Source: Cupriavidus pauculus | GTDB lineage: Bacteria > Pseudomonadota > Gammaproteobacteria > Burkholderiales > Burkholderiaceae | Direction: 5' to 3' | NCBI RefSeq assembly: GCF_008693385.1 | Contig: NZ_CP044065.1 | Location: forward strand, 3,100,001 to 3,164,000 | DNA length: 64,000 nucleotides | In this document: positions 40,633-49,778 of the stretch, one piece after another | Layout of the letters: every line of letters begins with the position of its first letter | How positions within the stretch are numbered: the first letter of the stretch is position 1 | The notes under the pieces: model-generated | Database searches by the model: none | Seen by the model: only the letters and a program-made list of their open reading frames with translations | Told to the model about the DNA's origin: nothing | Program-made: the position numbers and the translations under genes

Positions 40633-41604
40633 TCAGAGCCAGCCGGCCTTGTGCAGCTTGCGCCAGAGGCCGCCGCACGCGACCGACGTAATGCCGATGA
40701 CGATCGGATACGCGTAGTGGAATTTGAGCTCGGGCATCCATTCGAAGTTCATCCCGTACAGGCTGAACACGACGGTCGGAATGGCGAGGATGGCGCCCCA
40801 GCCCGCCAGCCGCTTGACCACCTCGTTCTGCGCGACGGTCACGAGCGCAAGATTGACCTGCACCGCCGTCGTCAGCATTTCGCGCACGACATCGAGCGTG
40901 CGCACGAGCCGGCTCGCATGGTCCTCGATATCGCGGAAATACGCGCGCAGGTCCTTCGGCACGAGGTCCTCGTGCAGGCGGATCAGCTGGCTGCAGATGT
41001 CTTCGACGGGGAACACCGCATTGCGCAGCCGCAGCACCTGGCTCTTGATGCGGTAGAGCCGTTCCAGCGCCGCGCGGTCGAACTCGTCGCGGAAGATGTT
41101 CTGCTCGAGCTTCTCGAACGTGTCCTCGAGCCGGTTGACGATGGGCATGTACTGATCGACCACGAAGTCCATCAGCGCGTAGAGCACATAGCCCGGTCCG
41201 TGCGCGAGCCCCTGCGGGTCCTGCTCGCAGCGCTCGCGCACGGGCGTGTACGTGCTGCTGGCCCCGTGGCGCACCGAAACCACATAGCGCGGGCCGACGA
41301 AGATATGCGTCTCGCCGACGACCACTTCCTCGCCCACGAGCTGCGCCGTGTTCAGCACGATAAAGACGGAGTCGCCATACGTCTCGATCTTGGGACGCTG
41401 GTGGGCATCGAGCGCGTCCTCGACCGCGAGATCGTGGAGCCCGAATTCGCGCTGCACCTTGCGCAGCAGGGCCAGGTCGGGCTCGTGCAGGCCCAGCCAG
41501 ACGAACGTGCCCTCCTCCGACAGCACGTCCGAGATCGCGTCGACCTCGACCGTGCCGAGCTTCTTGCCATCGCGATAGGCCACGCAATTGACCACTGCAC
41601 CCAT
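40633..41604 (-). CDS. corA: magnesium/cobalt transporter CorA
   Basis: This 323-residue protein has a large cytoplasmic N-terminal domain, two C-terminal membrane helices and the ion-selective motif GMN (SLYGMNFEWMPE), so it is a CorA-type divalent cation channel. The ATG at 41604 (MGAVVNCVAYRDGKK) has a GGGAGA ribosome site and fits the family; a 32-residue upstream extension is unrelated. A terminator follows at once. It is upstream of, but not co-transcribed with, the kdp operon unless read-through occurs. Confidence 0.95.
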   Translation of the reverse strand: MGAVVNCVAYRDGKKLGTVEVDAISDVLSEEGTFVWLGLHEPDLALLRKVQREFGLHDLAVEDALDAHQRPKIETYGDSVFIVLNTAQLVGEEVVVGETHIFVGPRYVVSVRHGASSTYTPVRERCEQDPQGLAHGPGYVLYALMDFVVDQYMPIVNRLEDTFEKLEQNIFRDEFDRAALERLYRIKSQVLRLRNAVFPVEDICSQLIRLHEDLVPKDLRAYFRDIEDHASRLVRTLDVVREMLTTAVQVNLALVTVAQNEVVKRLAGWGAILAIPTVVFSLYGMNFEWMPELKFHYAYPIVIGITSVACGGLWRKLHKAGWL

Positions 41605-41780
41605 GGAGTCTCCCGTTTTCGGATGCGGCATCCTAGCAAGAGTCGGGGCATCGTGTGCATCGGCGTCACGCCGACACCGCGCATGGCGACCATCGGGCAC
41701 CTGCGGCCATCAACTGGCGAATTGTTACAGTTCGCCGCGTAGACGACGTTAGAATGTCGCATTTCCACGGTCACCCGACT

Positions 41781-42605
41781 ATGTCCCAGAAGAAATCGCC
41801 ACGCTTCGAGCTGCGTAGCGGCAATGTCGACGCCCTCCTTCTCGCTCTCAAGACCGCGGATACGGACGCCTTGCGGGACGACCTCCTCTCCCGTTTCGAA
41901 GCGACCCCCGATTTCTTCTCCAACGACGTCATCGCACTGGACCTGCGCCGCCTCGAAGGCGACGAGCGGGTCGGTATCGACCGTCTGATCGAGACACTGG
42001 GCACGCTGCGCGCCCGCGCCATCGGCGTGGTGGCCCGCGCGGACCAGCGCGAGTGGGCGGAAGCCTATGGCTTGCCGCTACTGGATAGCCAGAGCCGCCG
42101 CGGCGGCCGCGAGGAAGCCGCGGAGCCCGCACCGGAGCCGGCTGCCGCCGAATCCGACGAGACCGCCCAATCCGGCGAGACCGCTGCTGCCGCCGCGCCG
42201 GAGGCCGCCCGCGTGGCTGCGCCCGTGGCCGACGTGGCCGGCATCCTGGCCGCGGCCAGCGCGCGCGCCGTGCCGACCATGCTGATCGACAAGCCGCTGC
42301 GCTCGGGCCAGCAGGTCTACGCGCAGGGCGACGTCGTGATTCTCGACCTCGTCAGCTACGGGGCCGAGGTGATCGCAGAAGGCAACATCCATATCTACGC
42401 CCCGCTGCGCGGCCGCGCGCTGGCGGGCGTCAAGGGCAACCACGACGCGCGCATCTTCTGCACGTGCCTGGAGCCCGAACTCATTTCCATCGCCGGCATC
42501 TATCGGACCGCGGAGCAGACACTCCCGGCCAATGTGCTCGGCAAATCCGCCCAGGTTCGCCTGGCCGACGAAAAACTGATTCTCGAGCCGCTGCGGATGA
42601 AGTGA
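41781..42605 (+). CDS. minC: septum site-determining protein MinC
   Basis: MinC inhibits FtsZ polymerisation near the poles. The 274-residue protein has an N-terminal MinC domain (residues about 8-105, [15 protein letters not shown]), an Ala/Glu/Pro-rich linker, and a C-terminal beta-helix (about 170-270, [20 protein letters not shown]) that binds MinD. The ATG at 41781 ([13 protein letters not shown]) was chosen over in-frame starts up to 42 codons upstream. It begins the minCDE operon. Confidence 0.95.
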   Translation: MSQKKSPRFELRSGNVDALLLALKTADTDALRDDLLSRFEATPDFFSNDVIALDLRRLEGDERVGIDRLIETLGTLRARAIGVVARADQREWAEAYGLPLLDSQSRRGGREEAAEPAPEPAAAESDETAQSGETAAAAAPEAARVAAPVADVAGILAAASARAVPTMLIDKPLRSGQQVYAQGDVVILDLVSYGAEVIAEGNIHIYAPLRGRALAGVKGNHDARIFCTCLEPELISIAGIYRTAEQTLPANVLGKSAQVRLADEKLILEPLRMK

Positions 42606-42657
42606 CCCGCGGGGACCGGGATCGATCTATCTAGCACCCTTACTGGACCAAAGAGCC

Positions 42658-43473
42658 ATGGCAAAAATCATCGTAGTGACCTCCGGCAAGGGAGGCGTCG
42701 GCAAGACCACCACCAGCGCCAGCTTTGCCGCTGGCCTCGCCCTGCGTGGCCACAAGACCGTCGTGATCGACTTCGACGTCGGCCTGCGCAACCTCGACCT
42801 GATCATGGGTTGCGAGCGCCGCGTGGTGTACGACCTGATCAATGTGGTCCAGGGCGAAGCCAACCTGCATCAGGCCCTGATCAAGGACAAGAAGTGCGAA
42901 AACCTGTTCATCCTGCCGGCCTCGCAGACGCGCGACAAGGAAGCGCTGACGCGTGAAGGCGTGGAAAAGGTCATCAACGGCCTCAAGGAACAGGGCTTCG
43001 AGTACATCGTGTGCGATTCGCCCGCGGGCATCGAGACCGGCGCGCTCATGGCCATGTACTTCGCCGACGAGGCGCTCGTGGTGACGAACCCCGAGGTGTC
43101 GTCCGTGCGCGATTCGGACCGTATCCTCGGCATCCTGGCGTCCAAGACCAAGCGCGCCAGCGAAGGCGGCGAGCCAATCAAGGAGCACCTGCTGATCACG
43201 CGCTACAACCCGAAGCGCGTGCATGGCGGAGAAATGTTGTCGCTTCAGGATATTCAGGAGATTCTGCGCATCAAACTGATCGGCGTGGTCCCCGAATCCG
43301 AGGCGGTGCTCCATGCTTCCAACCAGGGGACGCCGGCCATCCACCTGGAAGGAACCGACGTGGCCGATGCCTACGGCGACGTCGTGGACCGCTTCCTCGG
43401 CAAGGAAAAGCCCATGCGTTTTACCGACTACCAGAAGCCGGGCCTGCTCTCGCGCATCTTCGGCAACAAGTAA
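42658..43473 (+). CDS. minD: septum site-determining ATPase MinD
   Basis: MinD is the membrane-cycling ATPase that recruits MinC and MinE. The 271-residue protein has the deviant Walker [12 protein letters not shown] (residues 10-20), [16 protein letters not shown], and a C-terminal amphipathic membrane-targeting helix ([10 protein letters not shown]). It lies between minC (52-base gap) and minE (13-base gap). Confidence 0.97.
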   Translation: MAKIIVVTSGKGGVGKTTTSASFAAGLALRGHKTVVIDFDVGLRNLDLIMGCERRVVYDLINVVQGEANLHQALIKDKKCENLFILPASQTRDKEALTREGVEKVINGLKEQGFEYIVCDSPAGIETGALMAMYFADEALVVTNPEVSSVRDSDRILGILASKTKRASEGGEPIKEHLLITRYNPKRVHGGEMLSLQDIQEILRIKLIGVVPESEAVLHASNQGTPAIHLEGTDVADAYGDVVDRFLGKEKPMRFTDYQKPGLLSRIFGNK

Positions 43474-43486
43474 GGAGGACTCATCC

Positions 43487-43741
43487 ATGTCGATCCTGTC
43501 CTTCCTGCTGGGGGAGAAGAAGAAGTCCGCGTCGGTCGCCAAGGAGCGGCTGCAGATCATTCTCGCCCACGAACGCCATGGCCATTCGGCGCCCGCCGAC
43601 TACCTGCCCGCGCTCCAGCGCGAGCTGGTGGCCGTGATTTCGAAGTACGTAAAGATCAGCGACCAGGATCTGCGCGTGAACCTCGAGCGTCAGGACAACC
43701 TCGAGGTGCTCGATATCAAGATCGAGATTCCGCAGAGCTGA
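43487..43741 (+). CDS. minE: cell division topological specificity factor MinE
   Basis: MinE drives MinD oscillation so that division occurs at mid-cell. This 84-residue protein has an anti-MinCD N-terminal segment ([15 protein letters not shown]) and a dimerisation part with [15 protein letters not shown] strong ribosome site (AAGGAGGA) precedes the ATG. It is the last gene of minCDE. Confidence 0.96.
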   Translation: MSILSFLLGEKKKSASVAKERLQIILAHERHGHSAPADYLPALQRELVAVISKYVKISDQDLRVNLERQDNLEVLDIKIEIPQS

Positions 43742-44126
43742 CCCCGCGCGATCGACGATGTCCCAGAGACGGCACGCTCGTGCCGTCTCCGTAGTAACCC
43801 TTCCCCCGTTCGTGGGGATTTCCGCACTGCAACATGCATCCCCTGCATGCGCTGCATCCCCGCTCTCGCTCCCTTTCTGCATACCCGTTGCCGGCGCTCA
43901 TGCACCGACATGGCGCTTGCCGCATTGCACCATCAAGTTGCCCCCGTAACAGGGTGTAGCGGCAAACCAACGGATTTGCACCAAATGTCTTCCTGAGGAC
44001 GGCCTCGACTTCAGTTTTATGTCGAAAAGTTCAGCCTTTTGTTAAATTTTCGCGGCGTTTACAGGAAACGTAGACCAATCGCGCCGTGATCCGGCTGCGA
44101 ACACCACAAGACAGAAAAGGAGCACC
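43742..44126. promoter_or_regulatory. intergenic region between minE and the porin gene
   Basis: These 385 bases hold no gene. The left end has a perfect hairpin (43766-43789). A TGCAT-rich part follows, with CATGCA-N5-TGCATG (43833-43849) and a direct repeat TGCATCCCC at 43835 and 43853. The last 110 bases become AT-richer (TTTTGTTAAATTTTC at about 44037), as expected upstream of a highly expressed porin. I saw no firm -35/-10 pair. Confidence 0.5.
43766..43789. terminator. terminator-like hairpin after minE
   Basis: GAGACGGCACG and CGTGCCGTCTC pair perfectly over 11 bases around a two-base loop, 24 bases past the minE stop. No T-tract follows on either strand, so it may block exonucleases or aid factor-dependent termination. 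Confidence 0.55.
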
Positions 44127-45203
44127 ATGAAGAAATCGCTACTGACTCTCGCTATCGGCTCGTTGTGCGCTGGGAGCGCCTTCGCCCAGACGTCGGTGAC
44201 GCTGTACGGGATCGTTGACCAGAGCATCCGCTTCCAGACCAACGCGGACGCCGCCAACCACAGCCAGACCCAACTGACCAACGGCGCAATCACCAACAGC
44301 CGCTGGGGCCTGAAGGGTGCGGAAGCCCTCGGTAACAACCTGAAGGCAATCTTCCAGCTGGAAAACGGTTTCGACCCGGATACGGGCCGTGCCAACCAGG
44401 GCGGTTCGCTGTTCGGTCGTCAAGCCTATGTGGGTCTCTCGGGTGATTTCGGTGCCATCAAGCTGGGCCGCCAATACACGGAAGGCTTCAACTTCTTCGG
44501 CGACTATGATCCGCTGACGATCGGCAACTACGACAACAACGCGTGGCCGTTCTTCCTGACCCAGTTCCGCAACAACAACGTGGTCAGCTATTCGGGCGCG
44601 TTCAGCGGCCTGAGCGTCGGCGCCAGCTACGGCTTCGGCGAAGTCCCGGGCAGCACGACCAAGAGCTCGTACTGGGGCACCCGCGCCGCGTATGAATTCG
44701 GACCGTTCGGCATCGGCGGCGTGTACCAGGAAATCAAGGACGCCAACAGCAACAAGCAGCAAATGTGGGGCGCTGCTGGTAAGTACACCATCGGACCGGC
44801 AAAGCTGTTCCTGGGTTACATCGGTGGCCGTGACAGCACGGGCACGATCGACGCGAACTTCTTCTCGCCGAACCCGGCTACCCTGCCGCCCGCAACGACG
44901 CGCAACTACGGCGCCAACCCGCGCAAGGACCTGATCGGCTACGTGGGCGCGACCTACCAGGTGACGCCGGCCCTGGCCGTCACGGGCGTGTTCTACGGCG
45001 ACCACATCAAGAACGCCTACGGCGTGAACGACAACAGCGGCAACCGTTACACGGGCGTGCTGCTGGCCGAGTACTCGCTGTCGAAGCGCACCCAGGTCTA
45101 CGGTACCGTGGACTACAACAAGGTGACCGGTGGTGCCGAGGCGAACCTGCCTGGCAAGAACAACCAGACCGGCGTCGCCGCTGGTATCCGCCACATCTTC
45201 TGA
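44127..45203 (+). CDS. outer-membrane porin (betaproteobacterial Gram-negative porin family)
   Basis: This 358-residue protein has a signal peptide (MKKSLLTLAIGSLCAGSAFA) and then repeated amphipathic beta-strands starting QTSVTLYGIVDQSIRF. It ends in GVAAGIRHIF, with the terminal Phe needed for outer-membrane assembly. It resembles Omp32- or OmpC-like trimeric general porins of betaproteobacteria. A good ribosome site (AAGGAG) precedes the ATG, and a strong terminator follows. Its codon use seems typical of a highly expressed gene. Confidence 0.94.
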   Translation: MKKSLLTLAIGSLCAGSAFAQTSVTLYGIVDQSIRFQTNADAANHSQTQLTNGAITNSRWGLKGAEALGNNLKAIFQLENGFDPDTGRANQGGSLFGRQAYVGLSGDFGAIKLGRQYTEGFNFFGDYDPLTIGNYDNNAWPFFLTQFRNNNVVSYSGAFSGLSVGASYGFGEVPGSTTKSSYWGTRAAYEFGPFGIGGVYQEIKDANSNKQQMWGAAGKYTIGPAKLFLGYIGGRDSTGTIDANFFSPNPATLPPATTRNYGANPRKDLIGYVGATYQVTPALAVTGVFYGDHIKNAYGVNDNSGNRYTGVLLAEYSLSKRTQVYGTVDYNKVTGGAEANLPGKNNQTGVAAGIRHIF

Positions 45204-45214
45204 TTGGCGGCCGG

Positions 45215-45997
45215 TCAATCGATCGGTGTGTTGACGGGAAAGGCGCCTTCGGGCGCCTTTTTTGTTGCCGGCAGCCAATCTGCCGACGCGTCCGGCGGCG
45301 CATCCTCGAACAGCTCCAGGCGGTACCCGTGCGTGTAGACCGGCGCCAGCCGCGCGCCCTGCGAGGCGACGAGCTGCAGCTTGGTCCGGACGCGCGAGAT
45401 ATGCGTATCGATCGTGCGCGACATCGGCGAGAGGTCGTGGCCCCAGACCGCGGCGACCATATGCTCGCGCGACACGACGCGGCCCTCGTACCGGAATAGC
45501 AGCATCGCCAGATCGAACTCCTTCGGCGTGAGGATGACCTCCACGCCGTCGCGCGTGGCCACGCGCGCGGCCCCATCGAACACGAAGCTGCCCCGCGCCA
45601 CGATCGCCCCGCCGGGCAGGCTCTCCGGATAGGCGCGCCGCACGAGCGCGTGGATGCGCGCCATCAGTTCCGCCGGGCGCACGGGCTTGACCATATAGTC
45701 GTCCGCGCCCGCCATGAGCATCTCGACGATATCAGCCTCGCCGTCGCGCACGGTCACGAACATCACCGGCAGGCGCGGATCCAGATGCGCGCGCGCCCAC
45801 GCGAGCACGTCGCGCCCCGACACGCCGGCCACGTTCCATTCGATCAGCAGCATGTCGAAAGGTGTCGCGCGCAGGGCCCGCAGCAGCTGGCAGCCGCGCG
45901 TGAACGTCGTGCAGGCGTGTCCCGCGGCCGCGGCGGCCTCGCGGATCAGTGATGCGTCCGAGAGGTCGTCCTCGAGCGAAGCAATCGTAATTCCCAT
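45215..45997 (-). CDS. orphan OmpR-type response regulator with Glu at the phosphoacceptor site
   Basis: This 260-residue protein has a receiver domain (residues 1-120) and a winged-helix DNA-binding domain (about 130-235, TPKEFDLAMLLFRYEG). The acidic pocket (Glu9, Asp10, Asp11), Thr82 and Lys104 are present. The expected phosphoacceptor Asp is Glu53 in MLLIEWNVAGVSG. Such a change can mimic phosphorylation. No kinase gene is near; a second response regulator is divergent (163-base gap). Its last 15 codons overlap the porin terminator hairpin on the other strand. Confidence 0.86.
   Translation of the reverse strand: MGITIASLEDDLSDASLIREAAAAAGHACTTFTRGCQLLRALRATPFDMLLIEWNVAGVSGRDVLAWARAHLDPRLPVMFVTVRDGEADIVEMLMAGADDYMVKPVRPAELMARIHALVRRAYPESLPGGAIVARGSFVFDGAARVATRDGVEVILTPKEFDLAMLLFRYEGRVVSREHMVAAVWGHDLSPMSRTIDTHISRVRTKLQLVASQGARLAPVYTHGYRLELFEDAPPDASADWLPATKKAPEGAFPVNTPID
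45239..45263 (+). terminator. rho-independent terminator of the porin gene
   Basis: AAAGGCGCC and GGCGCCTTT form a perfect nine-base-pair stem with a TTCG tetraloop (45239-45260) followed by TTT. It lies inside the 3' end of the convergent response regulator gene. Confidence 0.88.
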
Positions 45998-46160
45998 CGT
46001 CGTCCCTGTTGGCTGCCGTCAGCCATCATTAGAGACGACCCGGCGGCCGTTGCACATGAGACGATCCTCATTTATTGGCCCGCAACAAAAGTTTACTTCG
46101 TGCGCGCGGCGGAGCCTCCTACCATGGGCCCTCCCCTGATCCCTGCCGGAGGCCGCTGCC

Positions 46161-46889
46161 GTGGATATAGCCGTGCTCGACGACGATCCGACGCGCGCGA
46201 TGCTGCTGGAGCGCGCGCTGCGCCGTGGCGCCCACCGCTGCATGCGCTTCCGCCACGGTACCGCGCTGCTCGACGCGATGCGGCATCAGGGCTTCGACGC
46301 GCTGCTGCTGGACAGCGACCACGGCGGCGCCGATGTCCGCGAATTCGTGCGTATCGTGCGGCAGTCGTTCGGTCACGGCGTGCCCCTGGTGGTCCTGTCC
46401 GCCGCGCACGACGAAGCGGAAGTCGTGGGTTGCCTGCGCGACGGCGCCGATGCGTGCCTGCGCAAGCCCGTGCGCGAACGCGAGCTGGTGGCGCGGGTGG
46501 AGGCGCTCGCGCGGCGCGCGGCGGCGCCGTTCCGGCGTGCGGGGAATATCGGGGGAAGCGGTGCCGGCCATCTCGGCAACGACTCTCCCGAGCTCGTCTA
46601 TGGCCGTTACCGGTTCGAGGTGGGCGAGCGCCGCGCGTGGGTGCGCGACCGCTGCGTGAAGCTGGCGCCGAAGGAGTTCGCGCTCGCGCTGCTGCTGTTC
46701 CGCCATCTCGGCGCGCTGGTCACGCGGCGCCTGATGGTGGATCAGGTCTGGCAGGGCAAGGTGTCCGACGGCGCGCGCACGATCGACAGTCACCTGTCGC
46801 GCGTGCGCGGCAAGCTCGAACTCTGGCCGCACAACGGCGTGGACCTGCGCACGGTCCACGGCCTCGGCTGCCGGCTCGATGCGGTGTAG
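46161..46889 (+). CDS. orphan OmpR-type response regulator
   Basis: This 242-residue protein starts at GTG with GGAGG upstream. Its receiver domain has acidic residues Asp7-Asp9, phosphoacceptor Asp51 (FDALLLDSDHGG), Ser80 and Lys102. The C-terminal winged helix (about 150-240) has LAPKEFALALLLFRHLG and GLGCRL. The two regulators here share the same layout, suggesting old duplication, but only this one keeps the Asp. No kinase is adjacent. Targets are unknown. Confidence 0.87.
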   Translation: MDIAVLDDDPTRAMLLERALRRGAHRCMRFRHGTALLDAMRHQGFDALLLDSDHGGADVREFVRIVRQSFGHGVPLVVLSAAHDEAEVVGCLRDGADACLRKPVRERELVARVEALARRAAAPFRRAGNIGGSGAGHLGNDSPELVYGRYRFEVGERRAWVRDRCVKLAPKEFALALLLFRHLGALVTRRLMVDQVWQGKVSDGARTIDSHLSRVRGKLELWPHNGVDLRTVHGLGCRLDAV

Positions 46890-46917
46890 CGGGCCGCGTG
46901 GGTCGGACGGGTCCCGC

Positions 46918-47943
46918 TCAGTCCGCCTTGATGCCCGCTTCCTTCACGATGCGCGCGTTGTCATCGTATTCCGCGTGAATCGACGCCGCGAACTGCGCGG
47001 CGGTACCGCCGGTGGGCACTTCGCCGTCACGCAGCAGGCGCTCGCGCACCTCGGGCGATGCCAGCGCCTTGTTCAGTTCCGCGTTGAGGCGATTGACGAT
47101 CGCGGGCGGCGTCTTGCCCGGCGCGAACACGCCGAACGTCGAGGTCAGGTTGGCCTTCGGAAAGCCGAGTTCGGCCATCGTCGGTACGTTCGGCAGGCTC
47201 TCGATGCGCTTGGGCGCGCCCACGGCGATCGCGCGCAGCTTGCCGGCCTGCATCTGGCCCGTCAGCTGCGGGCTCGCGTTGGTGCTCATGACCTCGAACT
47301 GGCCGCCGAGCGCGTCGTTCATCTGCTGGCCGCCGCCCTTGTACGGAATCAGCGTCACGTCGGCCTTCGACTTCGCCCTGACCTGCTCGAGCATCACGTG
47401 GCCCACCGTGCCCAGGCCCGACGTCGCCCAGCGCACCGAGCCCGGCTTGGCGCGCGACTGGGCGATGAGGTCCGGGAACGACTGGCCCGTGAAGGCCTGC
47501 GTCGCGACCACGAGCACCGGCGAGTACATGACGCTCATCACCGGCGCGATATCGCGGCGCGGGTCGTAGTTGACGCGGCCGACATGCGGGTTGAGCGTCA
47601 GCGGGCTCGTCGAGGCGAACCCGATCGTATAGCCGTCCGGCGCCGCCTTGGCGACGGCGTCGATCCCGATGCTGCCGCCCGCGCCCGCGCGGTTCTCCAC
47701 CACGACCGATGCGCCCATCTGCGCGGTCAGCTGGTCGCCCAGCGCGCGCGCGACGGTGTCGCTGATGCCGCCGGTCGGGTAGGCGACGATCAGACGGATC
47801 GGGCGGCTCGGGTACGTGTCGGGCTGCGCGGCGTGGGCGGCAGGGACGCCGGCGGTGGCGGTGAGGCCGGCGGCGAGGGCGAGGGCCGCAAGGTTCGGCG
47901 TGCGGATCGGCGTGCGGATCGGCGTGCTAAGGGGAGAAACCAT
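46918..47943 (-). CDS. TctC/Bug-family periplasmic solute-binding protein
   Basis: This 341-residue exported protein belongs to the Bug family common in Burkholderiales, which binds carboxylates or related small acids. It has a signal peptide ending AHAAQ and motifs PIRLIVAYPTGGISDTVARA, VVVENRAGAGGSIG, GYTIGFASTSPLTLNPHV and LPNVPTMAELG. No tctA/tctB membrane genes are adjacent, so it may be an orphan receptor or use a distant permease. Three 12-base units at 47894-47929 encode TPIRTPIRTP within the signal region. Confidence 0.93.
   Translation of the reverse strand: MVSPLSTPIRTPIRTPNLAALALAAGLTATAGVPAAHAAQPDTYPSRPIRLIVAYPTGGISDTVARALGDQLTAQMGASVVVENRAGAGGSIGIDAVAKAAPDGYTIGFASTSPLTLNPHVGRVNYDPRRDIAPVMSVMYSPVLVVATQAFTGQSFPDLIAQSRAKPGSVRWATSGLGTVGHVMLEQVRAKSKADVTLIPYKGGGQQMNDALGGQFEVMSTNASPQLTGQMQAGKLRAIAVGAPKRIESLPNVPTMAELGFPKANLTSTFGVFAPGKTPPAIVNRLNAELNKALASPEVRERLLRDGEVPTGGTAAQFAASIHAEYDDNARIVKEAGIKAD
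47894..47929. repeat. three tandem 12-base units in the Bug signal sequence
   Basis: The near-identical units TTCGGCGTGCGG, ATCGGCGTGCGG and ATCGGCGTGCTA lie side by side. Copy-number change would keep the frame and alter the signal peptide N-region by four residues per unit. Confidence 0.85.
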
Positions 47944-48028
47944 GGTGAGAAGCTGAGGGTCGGCAGAGGTTTGGAATGGGAATGCGGTTGCCCGGAAACG
48001 GGTCATTCGCCGGTCCGGCGCACCGGAA

Positions 48029-48328
48029 TCACGCACCGGGGCCATTCGCCGGCGGGGGCGATGTCTCCAGCGGCTGCTCGGGCACCCACGAGACGAAGAG
48101 CTCGTTGGCACGATCGTAGAGCCGCCACGACGTCCCGCATTCGCGGCACGTGAACGACATCATGCTGTACGGCACGCCCGCGGCGCTCTGGCTGACCAGC
48201 GGCGCCGTGCTGCGCAGGGCCAGGCACGCATGCGGCTCGCGCCGGCGCGAATCGGCGGCGAGCGCGAGGCAATGCGCGCAGGCGGGACGCCCGGAGGCGG
48301 GGGAAGACGGGGTTACGGCGGACTTCAT
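48029..48328 (-). CDS. small CxxC-CxxC protein of unknown function
   Basis: This 99-residue frame has two CxxC pairs (Cys17/Cys20 CAHC and Cys61/Cys64 CREC) and the segment MMSFTCRECGTSWRLYDRAN, which looks like a zinc-ribbon knuckle. It is preceded by the divergent M20 gene and lies 85 bases downstream of nothing in its own direction except the Bug gene start. The start is uncertain: no clear ribosome site precedes the ATG at 48328. I do not recognise a family. Confidence 0.55.
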   Translation of the reverse strand: MKSAVTPSSPASGRPACAHCLALAADSRRREPHACLALRSTAPLVSQSAAGVPYSMMSFTCRECGTSWRLYDRANELFVSWVPEQPLETSPPPANGPGA

Positions 48329-48487
48329 GACCGCAATGATGCCGCAAAACGCATGCCCGGATCGAGATTCCTCGCCCGATCGATTGTTCCATGTCAGTGC
48401 GTGCACAAAAAACACTTTACGTGGCGCGCCGGCATCGCCAAGATTTTGCCTCGCGTCACTTACCCCACAACAACAGGAGCATCCGAC

Positions 48488-49774
48488 ATGCCACACCCCG
48501 CCCTGCGGCCGCTTTCCGCCTCCCTCGCGCTTGCGCTGGCCACGCTGGCCTGCGCCGCGCAGGCCGCCCCGGTCGAGCCCGCCTATCGGCTGGCCCAGCA
48601 GGAGAAGCCCGCGCTGATCGACACCATGCGCGACCTCGTGTCGATCGAGTCGGGCAGCAAGGACATCGAAGGCCTGGACCGCATTGCCAACCTGATCCGC
48701 GACCGGCTTGCCGCGCTCGGCGGTGACGCGAAGCTGGTGGAGCCGACCGAGGTCTATCGGATGGAAGACACGCCCGAGAAGGTCGGCAAGATGGTGCTGG
48801 CGCAGTTCAAGGGCACCGGCAAGCGCAAGATCATGCTGATCGCCCACATGGATACCGTCTACCTGCGCGGCATGCTTGCGCAGCAGCCGTTCCGCGTGGA
48901 AGGCGACCGCGCCTACGGCCTGGGCATCGCCGACGACAAGAACGGCGTCGCGGTGATCCTCCACACCGTGGCCATCCTGCAGAAGATGAACTTCAAGGAT
49001 TACGGCACGCTCACCGTGCTGATCAACGGCGACGAGGAGATCAGCTCGCCGGGCGCGCGCGCGACGATGACGAAGCTCGGCGCCGAGCAGGACGCCGTGT
49101 TCTCGTGCGAGGCCACGCGCATCAGCGGGGACCGCCTGTCGCTGGCCACCAGCGGCATCGGCGCCATCGCGCTCAAGGTGGAAGGCAAGTCGTCGCACGC
49201 GGGCAGCTCGCCCGAGCTCGGCCGCAATGCGTTCTACGAGATGGCGAACCAGGTGCTGCAGATGCGCGACCTGTCGAATCCGGACACGGGTCTCAAGGTC
49301 AACTGGACGATCGCCAGCGCCGGCACCAACCGCAACGTGATTCCGGCCATCGCCACCGCGCAGGCGGACGTCCGCGTGCTCCGCACCGCCGACTACGACG
49401 GCCTCGAGAAGACGCTGCATGAGCGGATTCAGAAGAAGCTGATTCCCGATACGAAGGTGGAGGTGAAGTTCGAACGCCGCCGTCCGCCGCTCGAGGTCAC
49501 GCAGGCCGCGCGCACGCTGGCCGCGCACGCGCAGGGCATCTATGCGGAAATCGGCGAGAAGCTGGCCGTGTACGACACCGCCGAAGGCGGCGGCACCGAT
49601 GCCGCGTTCGCGGCGGCCGGCACCAAGGCCCCCGTGATCGAGCGCTTTGGCCTGCGCGGCTTTGGCGCGCATTCGAACGACGCGGAATACGTGGACCTGA
49701 ACTCGGTCACGCCGCGCCTGTATCTGCTGACGCGCATGATCATGGACGTGTCGCAGGACAAGGCCGGCAAGTAA
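48488..49774 (+). CDS. exported M20 metallopeptidase (glutamate carboxypeptidase G2-like)
   Basis: This 428-residue protein has a signal peptide (MPHPALRPLSASLALALATL, then ACAAQAAP) and an M20 two-zinc fold. Metal motifs are IAHMDTV, GIADDKNG, the catalytic pair INGDEEISS, and the end region GGGTDAAFAA with GAHSNDAEYV. Carboxypeptidase G2-like enzymes remove C-terminal glutamate from folate-like or peptide substrates, but substrate cannot be fixed. The start has a good ribosome site (AGGAG). It is convergent with fsr. Confidence 0.9.
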   Translation: MPHPALRPLSASLALALATLACAAQAAPVEPAYRLAQQEKPALIDTMRDLVSIESGSKDIEGLDRIANLIRDRLAALGGDAKLVEPTEVYRMEDTPEKVGKMVLAQFKGTGKRKIMLIAHMDTVYLRGMLAQQPFRVEGDRAYGLGIADDKNGVAVILHTVAILQKMNFKDYGTLTVLINGDEEISSPGARATMTKLGAEQDAVFSCEATRISGDRLSLATSGIGAIALKVEGKSSHAGSSPELGRNAFYEMANQVLQMRDLSNPDTGLKVNWTIASAGTNRNVIPAIATAQADVRVLRTADYDGLEKTLHERIQKKLIPDTKVEVKFERRRPPLEVTQAARTLAAHAQGIYAEIGEKLAVYDTAEGGGTDAAFAAAGTKAPVIERFGLRGFGAHSNDAEYVDLNSVTPRLYLLTRMIMDVSQDKAGK

Positions 49775-49778
49775 GCAG

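Noticed and set aside
41655..41780. Upstream in-frame starts for MinC, including the ATG at 41754.
   Set aside because: The added residues are His/Arg-rich and unlike Min[15 protein letters not shown] at 41781 matches the family start.
48003..48392. A 129-codon frame overlapping the small CxxC gene in another register.
   Set aside because: It is Arg/Ala-rich with no motif, whereas the other frame contains paired CxxC motifs.
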